This document shows, one piece after another, positions 21,660 to 32,429 of a stretch of 64,000 nucleotides of DNA. The stretch lies in assembly GCA_031841125.1 (NCBI GenBank), contig CM063108.1, forward strand, positions 9,779,683 to 9,843,682, given 5' to 3'. The position numbers and the translations under genes were made by a program. Source of the stretch: Acanthococcus lagerstroemiae (Eukaryota; Arthropoda; Insecta; Hemiptera; Eriococcidae). Position 1 is the first letter of the stretch, and every line of letters starts with the position of its first letter. Below the pieces are notes generated by a model. It was not told the origin of the DNA, ran no database searches, and saw nothing but the letters and a program-made list of their open reading frames with translations.

Positions 21660-23728
21660 CAGAACCGGTTTTACCCGGTAGGCAAAATAGACGGCTGCCT
21701 ACAGCGGAGAGTTTTTAGAGCGGCAAATTTTCAGGATGGCATTTTTTTCACTCAGTCAGAAAATATAAATATGTAAGTACTTAGTTATAATTTCGGTCAT
21801 CGAGGCACCAAAATTAAAGGTTAAACGTCATTGTGGCACCACAAATTTCGTTAAGGCACCAAAAATTGGTGCCATAACGTTTTTCAACGGGACCCGATGC
21901 GCCAAATCCCAAAAGTTACCCGGGTAACAAGGGTAATCTGAGAGTAATAAATGGGTAACTCGAGGGTAACAAATGGATAACTTTTTTGCGGGTAACTGGG
22001 TAACCAGAGGGTAACTGATTGCGCATCGGGGAGTGATCGCAAAAACGACTACTTGGAACGCTCTCTACGCTCGAAATACAAATAATAGCTCTGGTGCCTG
22101 AAGGTCGGTATTTTCAATACTCGTGTATAAATTTCACGAGAAAGAATTATTGAAAACGAAAAAAAAAAAAGTGCAAATGCAGGTTTGTCTTCAAAAGATG
22201 ATCACTTTTTGACCGTGAAAAACTTTTGTCACCAACTTGTTGAGCTGCGAGGTATAATGCATTATCTACACTTTTAAAAAGTTACGAACTGATTGCGCAT
22301 TGTCTAGATGAAATTTACAACGATGAATTGCCAAATACAATAACACGTCAAGTAGCAAAATCACTGCATCAAAAGTTGATTGCAAATAATACAGCGTTCA
22401 TGATTATAGTATTTTGGACGTCTGTTCTCGAACGAATGAATATAGTACCAGTAAAAGTCTCCAATCGGTTTTTCTTTAGATCTTACCTAATACCGGTGTA
22501 GAACTATATATAAATCCTTGAAAAATCATTTTACTTCGATAAGAGAAAGCAGATTTACAGAATTTTTGGAAGGTCGTCAAAATTAACCGGGAAAAATTGG
22601 GGAAAATGAAGTGAAGAACAATCAGAAAAGCGAAAAGAGAAAACTCCAATTTGACGAACGAGGTGAAGATGTAACTTTTACATCCATTGAACAAATTAAA
22701 ATAGAAAGTTTTAATGTAACTTTGAACACTGTAGTAGCAGCGTTGGATAAGTGAGAAAAAGCCTACGGTAGGTACCTATTTGTGATGCATTTGGATTTTT
22801 ACTAAAAATTGAAGAAAAAAATTAATACGATATTAGAAAAGGAGCTGCAGATCTGTGATTGAAATATCCGAAAGATCTCAATTCAGAATTGATTGAAAAT
22901 TGTTTTCATTTTAAGGCATATGTCAGTGGCGGCTTTAGGAAATAAGTTGGGGGGGGGGGCTTAGGAAACAATGTACAAGATTTTTGCTCTCTCTTTGAAA
23001 CGTTTCACAGACTTCCTTAATGTAAAAGTGAAGAGAGAAGTACAGCATTACAAAAATATTTTTCTGTCTTTCTTTCTTATTCTTTTTTTCCTTTTCTTTA
23101 TGCTCCTTTTTTTTTGAATTTGAGGAGAAACTTTCCTCCCCCTCCCCGTAAGTCCGGCTTACTAATACGTTAAGGGAAAAATTCAAGAGTGCAGCAGAAA
23201 TGTTGAAAGAAATTACTAAAAATCTGATTCTATCTTTCCCAAATACATATTTATAAAACACTGAAAATTATTGTAACTCTCCCATTCTCTGATGCCACTG
23301 GAGAAAGAAGTTTTCCTGCTCTAAAAAAAGTAAAGGATATTACGCGAACAGCTGTGGGTCCAGCAAAATTGTCAAAATTGTCTATTTTGGCAATTGAGCC
23401 TGACATTACCAAACAACTGCACGTAAGTAATATTTGGGAAGAATTTGCTAGTAAGAAAGGAAGGAGAAAAACATTTTGATTTCAATTTTTATTAGTTACC
23501 TGCTTTTTCATTTATTTTTAAGTTACATTATTTTCGAAGTTGAGATAAATACCTAATTCTTATTTTAAAATATGTTATTTTTTGTTTCAATGCATGAAAA
23601 ACAAGATTAAATTTTTTTCTGATTTTTTTACGTTTTCCTAACAATTATGATTACAAAAGGCAACAAGGGAGGGGGCGGCGAAAGTCATATCGCCTGCAGC
23701 GGAAAAATGCTTATTAAAAGCGGCCCTG
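21660..23728 (+). mobile_element. Degenerate hAT transposon with transposase relic
   Basis: The left end reads CAGAACCGGTTTTA (21660) and the right end ends TAAAAGCGGCCCTG (23728): imperfect 14-bp TIRs of the CAGGGCCGCTTTTA type, with 3 mismatches. The bases just outside agree at only about 4 of 8 positions, so the duplication has decayed. Inside, plus-strand coding remnants include YPKDLNSELIENCFHFKAY (about 22866-22922), KSAAEMLKEITKNLILSFPN (23182-23240), TLPFSDATGERSFPALKK (23276-23329) and LSILAIEPDITKQLH (about 23379-23422), ending at a TGA at 23478-23480. These match the hAT C-terminal dimerisation region in order. Multiple frame breaks. Confidence 0.72.
22922..23170. mobile_element. 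Possible MITE inside the hAT relic
   Basis: Non-coding DNA splits two blocks of the hAT protein (FHFKAY and KSAAEML) that are close in the family. It begins GTCAGTGGCGGCTTTAGG and ends near GTCCGGCTTACTAATACG, a weak inverted match. A G-run at about 22950 and a T-rich core resemble other small hAT MITEs here. Edges are uncertain. Confidence 0.4.
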
Positions 23729-23963
23729 TCTACATGATATCTCTGTATGAACGTTGGACTAATACCTACAACAGATAGCACAATCTAGACTGTAGCCATG
23801 AGGAAAGGGGTGGAAGGCGACTCACCTCTCATCATTTTTCCGCATTAGCAAACTGGCAGCATTAGGCGCTTAATTGGCAAATTCACGAATCTTCGGAATT
23901 TCTTTTTCTCAATTCCCTCGATAAATTTGTTTTGCTATGGTTTCGAGCAACTCTTATAGAGAA

Positions 23964-24192
23964 AGGGTCTGGTTGGCTGAGTGGATAGCGCGCTGGTTTC
24001 GGAATCCGGAAATCCCAGGTTCGAGCCCACGTAGCAACTCGCTACATTTCGACCTAAGCCGGTTTTTCAGCAAGATGAATAGAGGGCTAAGCCAGCCCTA
24101 ACAGCATCTCCGACGTCTCTGAGGTAATGCTCGAAAGGGCGGATTCCAGGGCTCGGGTTGAGAGTAAAATTAGAAAAGAATAAGAAGAAGAG
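23964..24192 (+). mobile_element. tRNA-headed SINE (copy 1)
   Basis: About 229 bp starting GGGTCTGGTTGGCTGAGTGG. The head has a Pol III A box (TGGCTGAGTGG) and a B box (GGTTCGAGCCC) at tRNA spacing, then an unrelated body (CTAAGCCGGTTTTTCAG, AGACGTCGGAG type) and an A/G-rich tail (AAAAGAATAAGAAGAAG). It is flanked by a 13-bp duplication with one mismatch, CTCTTATAGAGAA at 23951-23963 and CTCTTTTAGAGAA at 24193-24205. It would be moved by a LINE's machinery. The second copy, at 39210-39435, is inverted and shares head and body. Confidence 0.85.
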
Positions 24193-24205
24193 CTCTTTTA
24201 GAGAA

Positions 24206-26560
24206 TACATTTTTGTATCAGCCTAATTGCCCTCTATTATGATTTTTCAAATTCAAAACGATCGAACACTCATTCATGTGGCTACAACATTCTTCGAAAA
24301 TTCTAAATGTTTTTGGTCTCCTCTATCCCTTTTAGAAACATTTCGAAACGATTCGAAGTGTAGGTACATGTTGACTCAACCCTGCTATTCCTATACCCGA
24401 GATAATTTACGGACAAGGCGAGATGAGAACAAACGAATGTATAACAGAGATTATGTTACATTACGAAACAGTTGAGAATGGTGGATAGATACTTTATTAT
24501 TTCCTGATTACGGATACTCTCTTAATATGGAAGACAGGGCAGAAGTTTGCGTAGGTATTGCGAAGAGAAGTTGTTGTCCTTATGAAATCCTACGCACAAT
24601 AATACACAACTAACTGTACAGCAGATCTACAAATCGTTCAGCACTTCGCTTAATACGATAGCATTTACATTCGTCGTCGCGCATCGAAAGTCTATAACAA
24701 ATCGTAACAAAGACGGAATATGGCGTCTGCGGATCTGAGGCCACTACGAAACATCATTAAAAACCAAGGAAAGCGAGGGATTTTGGCTGCCGGAGTCGTT
24801 GAGAACCAAACAAGATTCGTAAAAAGGGACTCGTGTAAATTCTAAGCTGTGGTGATCACTCTGGGGTTGAAGTGTGCGACTGCCGTACTGCTTTGAGGAG
24901 GCAGTCCAAAAGAGGGATGGTCAGAATCCTGGGACCTAATATAACTGTAGAACTTCATCTATAAAAGATATCGTGAGTATTAGTGGATGTCATCTTTGAA
25001 AAACAAAACGTGACTATTTAAAAATGTTCGCCATAGAACAAATTAAATTCTGCGGGTTCAACTAATTTTAACGGCGCCTCAGTGAAACTTGGATTTCAGA
25101 AAAAGATATGATTTTGTGGAGTATATGGTCTACATACCTACCTGAACCACGTCTTTAAGGACGGATTTAAGAACAATCCAGGAAGAGGCGATACAAAATG
25201 TGTGAGAATTTTATTTATCCTCTTTCCCACACAGCATGAGTACTTGGACTATGTTTTGACCTTAGGGTGATGATTAAGTAAATAAGAGAGAAATACTTGC
25301 TTGGAGTTCTGGATAATTTGCATCACTGACCATTTCCTTGTTGACGTTGAAAATTAAAATGCCTTCCCCAGGCAGTGCAAGTCGAAAGTTTTTCCGAATC
25401 ACTCAATTTCCGATTGGACTAGTTTTTAACATCCACTGTCAGAGATCGACCGATAATTTACGACTTCTTTTTCTGTTTTTTGTTGAAAAATGAATGTGTT
25501 CTAATTGAAATCATTTTCAAGGCACCCATTTTATAATCTTCTAGTGAAATATTATCGCATCAAAAATGCCGTAACTGTACTGCCAAAATAGTGCCGGAAA
25601 CAATTTTTGAGCTTCGAGGGCTTTTAAGAACCTAAATCGCCATATTAGGCTGTAGAAATTCTGGAAACATCTTTCTCTATACGAAAATTGAAAATTTGAA
25701 TTTTCTCATCCAAAATGGCTGTGGAATTCATTTATATATTTCGAATCCACGTTTTTCAGTTGATGAAGAACAAGAAGATCTTTCAATTTGGAATTTACAA
25801 TGTTTTTTTTTTTTGGAAAACGATTAATTTTAACCGAGAATTTGGGTATCAGAAAAAGTAAAGCGTCAACATATGCTTAAACAAAGGCAGAGGCTTGTAG
25901 TGCAACCACTCTTCCGAGGGGTGAAAGCTTGTTGCGAAATTGTTAATTTTGCATTCAAGTAAAAAGAAAAAAGCAACGAAAAATAACCGAAAAGACGCAA
26001 AAGAAAAGGTATTGGTCTTTCTGCTGGCAAGGGGTGAACTGTCAACTCAGGGGACACTACTTCATTCCCCCTTCTTTCCCATACTACTGTCCTGAATAGA
26101 GGAAAGGTGAATCGTCAAAAAAGAATGAAGAATGAGTGATTTGCAAATGAAACAGGCAATAATTTCTCACGAAAAACCAAATATATACCTAGGGAAGGCA
26201 AGAAAACGAGAAAAAGGAACCCGAAACCACCAAGGTTAGAAAAAAAAGTAGAAACTCAAAATTTTTCAAAGTCAGAAATATTATTTTTACGACCAGAAAA
26301 TTGCCGAAATCACGATTTCTCAGCGCCCAAAACGCTATTTCTTATGACTAGGACTGCTGGTCTTTGTTCTCTGCACAATACTATCCAATTTTCCCCTCAA
26401 GGAGGGAGATGAAGCAATTGTTAAGACTAGCAAAGGCTATCATTTCCTGGACTTCTAAAGTATCCATGATATTTCCCTACTCATTAATTTAAGACTCGCT
26501 AAAGAAATTCAAAAACTCATGAGGAATTAGTTCTGCTACCTAAGCCCAACCCCAACAGTC
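24206..26560. other. Intergenic, nothing recognised
   Basis: 2.3 kb of unremarkable AT-rich DNA. Short frames only; no motif, repeat or element end that I can support. Confidence 0.45.
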
Positions 26561-26569
26561 TTTCTGAGT

Positions 26570-28240
26570 AAGAAGTAGTTTCTAGGAATCAGTTTAACGT
26601 ATTATAACGAAGGTCAAAAGTAATGTAGCCAAAGAATTTGAAATTTAATACTGTGCCAAAAGTGTAAATAAAATAAAAATAACTTTTAAAAAATTGTAAA
26701 ATTAACAAACAATATGAAATTGACATGAAACGTAAATTAAAAACAAGTAACTTCGCTACTCGAAAAGGGTCGGCAGCATCTTTAAATTGCAAAGCTGCAG
26801 ACTGCAGCCCCGCAACTCTCACTTACACTCTATCAACAGGAAGGGTGCACTTCAATCAATTTCGAACAGTTCTTGGCATCTTAGGAAACTGTAATTCTCG
26901 CTAAGACAAAGAAGAAATTTTATTTCAATTCAAATAAAATTTACAATTTGAATAGGCATAACCAAAATTATCACCAATATTATCAACACTTGTTAACTGG
27001 CATCTAGTTTTGAGAACATTGGACGTAGGTACATTTGTTCCTCATAACTAAGTACTTCAGCATTGACTTAGAATGATACAAAAACCAAAAAACAATTATC
27101 GCAACTTATACATCCTCAGGATGAATATCTTCACCATATTCATAACAGCAGCCTACAAGATTTAATTTCGATTCTCTTGTTACTTGATAAATTTGTAGTC
27201 TTTGTTGTAGTATTTCTCCTCGATGCTTCTTTGAATATATACAATTCTGGTTCTGATGTTCTGATCTATATTTACAAACTTTCTGTGCAACATATAGTAG
27301 GGCTTTATCCTGTATTTATTCGCTAGCTAATTGTTCATTTGCCTGATCACCATTCCCATTATCGTCACAGAGGGTAACGCTGTTGTTTTCCTTATTCAGG
27401 TGAAGACAACCACAAGGCTAGGCTTCATCGCTCGAAACCTGAAACAGAACACGAAAATTACTATTGATACTTTTACCATATTTATGAGACATAATATGAA
27501 GGGTAAAGAATCAAAACTCTCATTTGCCATTTTACTTCAAGGGCGCAAATAGGCAAAATACTGTACACGGGTACAGGAATATCTTTGCTGCGCCTGTGAA
27601 CGTGGAGTATGTTATACATGTCGCACATTCACAGGCACAGCAAAGATATTCGTGATTCCTGCACCCGTGTACAGTATTTTACCCATTTGCGCCCTTAAAG
27701 TAAAATGGCAAATGAGTTTTGATTTTTTACCCTTCAATTCACATCGCATTATTCCTTGGAAGATTTACTTATAAGAACACCACAGAAAGTTGTATGTACT
27801 TGGTGGTTCGATTCAAAGAAATTCTACACAAATTTAAACCGAGATTAACCCATTTCATACATTAACAAACAACACACTTACCTCTGCCAAGTCCAGTTAA
27901 TTTCTTCACTTCCTTGAGGAAATAGTTCCTTTTGTAGAAAACTACGAAACGCACAATACTCCAGTCGTAAGTAAAATTCGAAATAAAAATAAAACGTAAA
28001 CAATTGCGTTTTTTAAATTTCATCGCCACAGCTCTATACACTGAAAATAACGTTCGCATAATAATGAAGATCAAGATCAATGAGCACGTCTGGAGAAGGG
28101 AAAAAAAACGAAGAGAAAAAAAGTGATTGCAAGAGGCTCCTTACCGACCCCAATAAATTCGAAATTGTTGCTTATAATTATTTTTGTATTATTTTCAGCT
28201 AATTATTTTCTCTGAAATAAAACGCCACTGAACTGAACCA
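26570..28240 (-). pseudogene. Two-exon gene-like repeat (copy 1), product unknown
   Basis: Minus-strand gene-like structure. The upstream exon (to 27882) encodes FYKRNYFLKEVKKLTGLGR and stops at a consensus donor (GAG/GTAAGTG). An acceptor TTCTGTTTCAG/G lies at 27439. From 27438 a frame reads with two in-frame stops (TAG, TAA) through DKALLYVAQKVCKYRSEHQN and LQIYQVTRESKLNLVGCC to YEYGEDIHPEDV and TAA 27106-27108. Further 3', GLQSAALQFKDAADPFRVAK (about 26805) has a relative in the 61-kb copy. The intron contains a foldback element. I do not recognise the protein. It could be a degenerate host-gene copy carried by a repeat, or an unknown element gene. Confidence 0.5.
27498..27735. mobile_element. 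Foldback element with about 105-bp arms
   Basis: A 238-bp palindrome-like element. Left arm begins GAAGGGTAAAGAATCAAAAC, right arm ends with its complement, and they pair with few mismatches through CGCAAATRGG, TACTGTACACGGGT and ATATCTTTGCTG to a short loop near 27610. It sits in the intron of the gene-like repeat, and the homologous intron at about 61320 lacks it, so it is a real insertion. The duplication at its edges is short or absent. Confidence 0.82.
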
Positions 28241-28278
28241 ACTGAACTAAAGCCCTACACACGGTAGAGTATAATAGG

Positions 28279-28389
28279 TCGCCATTTTGGCGCACACCCC
28301 GTGCCCGTGGATGCCGAATCCTACTACGCGGAGCGTACCGCGTAGTCAATTTGGCATCGACTGGTGCGGATGTGAGCCAAAATGGCGGC
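28279..28389. mobile_element. Palindromic mini-element (GCCATTTTGGC ends)
   Basis: About 110 bp with inverted ends (GCCATTTTGGCGCACA and TGTGAGCCAAAATGGC) and inner matching arms around TACTACGCGG / CCGCGTAGT. Probably a small foldback MITE. No target duplication identified. Confidence 0.55.
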
Positions 28390-28392
28390 TCA

Positions 28393-29248
28393 TTAAGGTA
28401 ATGTCTGCCACCATGACACATCAGCCACGTTGACACAACCTTCATAACTTTTTTTCTATTAGCGCTCCTGGCGTGAAACAAAAAATCAACGTAATGTAGA
28501 ATGACATCCCCCCCCCTATCATAATACCTATCTATCATTCGCAGAGATCCATGGAAAAATTAAAAAAAATATATATATATATATACATACATATATTATG
28601 AAAAAAAATTGTCATTTTTTTGACCAAAGTAAATTTTTTTAATTTAAATTTTTCCTGTGGAGAGGCCGCATGAGAAATAAAGTTAAAATGTTATATCTCA
28701 TTGGAATCGTCATTCAATTGCGCATCTTTTGGCATAAAAGAAAATTGCAAACGAACACTTGGTGGGTTGGTAACACTGCTTTGAAAAAAATCCTACTGTG
28801 TTGCCACATTGGCACAAATTGATGGTTGACCACGATGACACAGTACAAATGAAAATTTTAGAATAAGATGTGCGTTTCTAGCTTGACTTACATATTTACA
28901 GTGAAAAAATCAACCAAAACTTGAAAAAAGGATTCATATACTAAAAATAAATGTGTCATGGTGAACATTTTGAATTTTAGCTTGTGTCACAGTGGTAACC
29001 AGTGGCGTAGCGTCGGGGGGAGGCACAGGAGGCACGTGCCCCCTATATTTTTACATAGTCCTCTAATATCGGCAATTTTAGAAAAATACCTCAATTTTCG
29101 ACTTTTTCTCCCTTGAAAACTGTGCCCTCCTTTGTTTGGGAAATCCCTAGCTACGCCACTGGTGGCAACTGAGAAACCATTGTATTTTAAATCTGTGTCA
29201 GCGTGTCAACAGCTTGTGTCATGGTGGCCCTTGGTGAAGGCACCTTAA
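28393..29248. mobile_element. TTAA-ended non-autonomous DNA element with GTGTCA motifs
   Basis: Starts TTAAGGTAATGTC (28393) and ends GAAGGCACCTTAA (29248), giving TTAAGGT inverted ends. Both subterminal regions carry CCACCATGACACA/TGTGTCATGGTGG and many further GTGTCA or TGACAC copies. TTAA at both ends would suit piggyBac-like insertion, but a TA-duplicating element is also possible. No transposase. It is interrupted by a hAT MITE at 29000-29161. Confidence 0.55.
29000..29161. mobile_element. hAT MITE (CAGTGGCGTAGC ends)
   Basis: 162 bp with perfect 12-bp TIRs, CAGTGGCGTAGC at 29000-29011 and GCTACGCCACTG at 29150-29161. It is flanked by an 8-bp duplication with one mismatch (GTGGTAAC 28992-28999; GTGGCAAC 29162-29169), the hAT hallmark. 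A G-rich then AT-rich body with no coding. A more decayed relative is at 34663-34923. Confidence 0.85.
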
Positions 29249-29424
29249 CAAAGAAATTTTGATTTTGTTTTTTTGACATATCTTTATGGAGCAAAATTTT
29301 TGAATATTTTATCAATAAACCTTATATATGGACCTATCGAATGGGCCATAGAAATCCAAAATTCAGAAAATAGTACCAAAATTATAGCCAAAACAAAAAC
29401 CTTATACTTGGATATTTGGGGCTT

Positions 29425-29530
29425 TAACTGAACTGAACTGAAAATGAGAAGAAAAGAGAGAAAAAAAGCGATTGCAATAGGCTCGGCTACTCGTTTTCAT
29501 TTGGCTGCCGTAGCCGACCTAAAAAAAAAA
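29425..29530 (-). repeat. AGCCGAGCCTATTGCAA family module
   Basis: The minus strand reads GGTCGGCTACGGCAGCC, GAGTAGCCGAGCCTATTGCA, a T/C tract and repeated TTCAGTTCAG, then TTAAAGCCCC. Related modules lie at about 28100-28260 (minus), 57235-57360 (plus) and 60845-60970 (plus, weaker). It looks like the 5' module of the family to which the two-exon gene-like repeat belongs. Confidence 0.5.
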
Positions 29531-29667
29531 AAAAAAAGTTGAAAAGAAATTGAATTTTTGGTAATTTTAAGAAATTTAAGAATCTAGAAATTAAAAAAGA
29601 TCAGTCAGAAACTGTTAAAAAATTCAGATGTTATCTGCAAGGAATTGATTACAATTTACAAGAAATT

Positions 29668-29860
29668 CAGGGCCAGATTTGGCATTCTCGGACCTTTAAA
29701 CAGAATAAAAATTGCCGCCCCCTCAGATTTTCGTTCTTTGTTTTCATTTGTTTAACAAACACATAGATTTGAAAAAGTCAAAAATTTGCCCCCCTCCCCC
29801 AAAAAAAAATCGGTTGCCATAAGTACGTGCCTATGTTGCCTGTATGTAAATACGACCCTG
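29668..29860. mobile_element. hAT MITE (CAGGGCCAGATTT ends)
   Basis: 193 bp from CAGGGCCAGATTT to AAATACGACCCTG, a 13-bp TIR with 3 mismatches. The flanks AAGAAATT (29660-29667) and AACAAATT (29861-29868) match at 7 of 8 positions, as expected for hAT. Non-coding. Confidence 0.75.
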
Positions 29861-29868
29861 AACAAATT

Positions 29869-31424
29869 CCTGATTTATCACTAACTTCGGAAATTACAAA
29901 AATAAATTGATAAAAATGTGTTAGAAACTCTAAGAAACGCATGCTTATTAAAAAGTCTTAATATTTTAAGAGCAAACCGGCAGGTTAGGCACTGAGGGAG
30001 TGCTTACAAATAAAAATAATAAAATTTTATAGGACATTGGCCTGGTAGGCGGTTCAGCTTGTTGGGGGGGGGGGGAGAACTGCTCGCCGAGGTATCAATA
30101 AGCTGGTCTCGGCTTCTTCTGCCTGTCCAGGTTTGGTCTTAGCCTCATCATCAGCTTCCAGTCCGCTGAAGGTGAATTGTGGATGCTCCAAACCTTTCCC
30201 TAAGTTCGTATTTACTACTTTTGGGACTGGCAAGTCGACGTAGATTATACTTACCCCAAGGTGGCCCAGGAGACCCCAAAAATTACAAAAAAACTAATAG
30301 TTGAAATTTAGAAAAAATGACATGCAGAGCGGGATAGAGGGGCGCATAGAGAGAAGTAAGAGGCCAGAACGAGCAAAGCGAATCAAAGGGGGGGATGCTA
30401 AAAGAACAAGAGTAAGTTTTAATATCAGTGAGGGTTCCCTAGTATTTGAAATCCTGCCTCCGAATTGGTTGAATGGGGAAAGGTATCCTAAATTGATAAT
30501 TTTTGATTTAGACTCGAGCTTACAGCTCCGACTCCTGTCTTTCCCTGCATCGGAGTCTACAAACTGAATACGATCTCAATTGTTTTCTTTAAGCTTCGAG
30601 ACGTTGAAACTGCGTCGCTCATCTTTCGCCCGTCAAAGGCGATGGGCGTCCAGACAATTCACTCTAGCAGACGCAACCGACTTCGTTAAATGCGAACAGT
30701 CATTGCGAAAAATACTTGCAGCTTATAACCTCTCGTCAGTTGGTTGTAATTCTGTACGAGACTAACCACAGAGGCGTATATATACTCCTTTCATATGTTG
30801 ATTATCGTTATCCATAATACATGTACAAGAAAATCCTCATCGATCGGACGAAGAAATGCTACTATTTTCCCCTCCTATTATGTAAAATCCTGTGTAATAA
30901 ATTTTGCCTTCGCACTGGACCCCACACATAACTTATGCTGGTAAACGGAGAGTATACAATCGGGTACAGGCCTACGTTCGACCGACGAAGAAGACTCGAA
31001 CGAGGAACAGAATATCTATTCTTACTTAATCAGATATGCGTTTGGAATACGTCAGTACGGCTGGTCATCATCCAGTCTTATAGTCCTTCGACTGACATCA
31101 AGTCACCAGCTCAAAGTTTCACTCAAATTCAAAACGTGTCTGTGTTTTCGAGCGACATGGATGGGAGTATGGTGGGCAGTGGCAACGAAACGGGGGAGGG
31201 AAGGTACAGAGTATATCGTACTCCCTAGAAAATTTGGTGGTACAGAGTATCATAATGGGAGAAAATTTAAATGTGATGCGGAAGTTGTAAAAAGGCTTTT
31301 GAGAGATTTCGGAGACTAGACTTTTGGAGATCTTGACAACATTTCTGGATATTTACAAGATTTCTCGTTCCCTCCATTTTCGAGAAACGAGAGACCCATT
31401 TAACTTTTGTGGGGACCGGAGGCG
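29869..31424. other. Intergenic, nothing firmly recognised
   Basis: Contains a G-run at 30063-30077 and several short open frames (30301-30567, 30580-30765, 30935-31228). None shows a domain I can name or a convincing start context. GC is a little higher at 30580-30760. Confidence 0.4.
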
Positions 31425-32330
31425 AAACTTGACTTTCAGTTTGGGGGGGGGGTGGAGAAGGAAAATTTACCGACAAATATTTTTTGAAAACTAAAAATTC
31501 GCCGACAAAACGTTTAAAAAATTTGAAAATTTGCCGATTTTCCAATCAGAATACTTCCTAATTGATTGAAAAAAAAAAAAAAAAAAAAAACAGAAGCAAA
31601 ATATGGGCCGGGGGACTAATTTCTGAGAACGTCCTTGTACCCTCAAGAAAAGTCCGCCTTTTTTCTACTCTTTATTTTTCTTCCTTCCTTCGTTCCTCTT
31701 TTTACCTTATTTTGAAACGCCTTTTTATTAGTGAGCCACTTGAGACATTCTCCTTCACACCATTCGAGAGGTTTCTTGGATTCATTTAATACTAAGATAA
31801 TAAGACTCTTTTGACCCATCAAGACCTCCTCCTCCTCCTACTTATTTAAAACTTGTAGGACTCTTTCAGGCTTCTCTGAGACTTCAAAGATCTTCCGAAT
31901 TTGTTCAAGACATTTTCAGGCTTCATTAAAACATTATACCTTAGAAAATGGAGAATTCAAATGAACAGTTTCAAGATTTGCCGACTGTCAAATTATTGGG
32001 CTTGTTTCATCCCCCCCTCCCCCACCATAGTTTCGTCCCTGCAAATGCAGGTTGGGAACCTTATCCCCCAAGCAATGGCGCACATTGAGCATATTCTAGT
32101 CTGAGAGGGTAAGCTGGAAGGATATTATGAATACTTGAGAGGAACACACAACTCCCTTTACACATTGAGGTGGTGGTTATTTACTCTTGGTGATCTTTTT
32201 TCTTTCTGAATTTCTTCTGATTCGTCTCTTAAATTGGTTCCAATGGAATCAATAAAAATAAATTTAAAAAAAAAAAAAAAAACTACGAAGTTTTAGGTCG
32301 ATCGGATTTAAGGGAATCCGTGCCACAAGC
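31425..32330 (+). mobile_element. Dispersed repeat family A/B (copy 2)
   Basis: Begins GGCGAAACTTGACTTTCAG and follows module A to about 31590, where an A-run and about 350 bp of unrelated sequence interrupt it. Module A resumes at 31950 (AATTCAAATGAACAGTTTC, ATTTGCCGACTGTC) and ends near 32040. Module B follows (CCCCCAAGCAATGGCGC to TTGGTTCCAATGG) and ends in an A-run at 32268. The A-B order equals that at 3190-3660. Confidence 0.7.
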
Positions 32331-32429
32331 TCCCTTTCGTTCCTATAGGAAAAATACAGATTCCAGACTAAATTTCCCTTCTATATTCACCAGGACCGAA
32401 GCACATAAGTTAAATAATAGAACATTTGC

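Noticed and set aside
23964..24030. tRNA gene
   Set aside because: The A and B boxes belong to a SINE head. The body and tail are shared with 39.2 kb and there is a flanking duplication.
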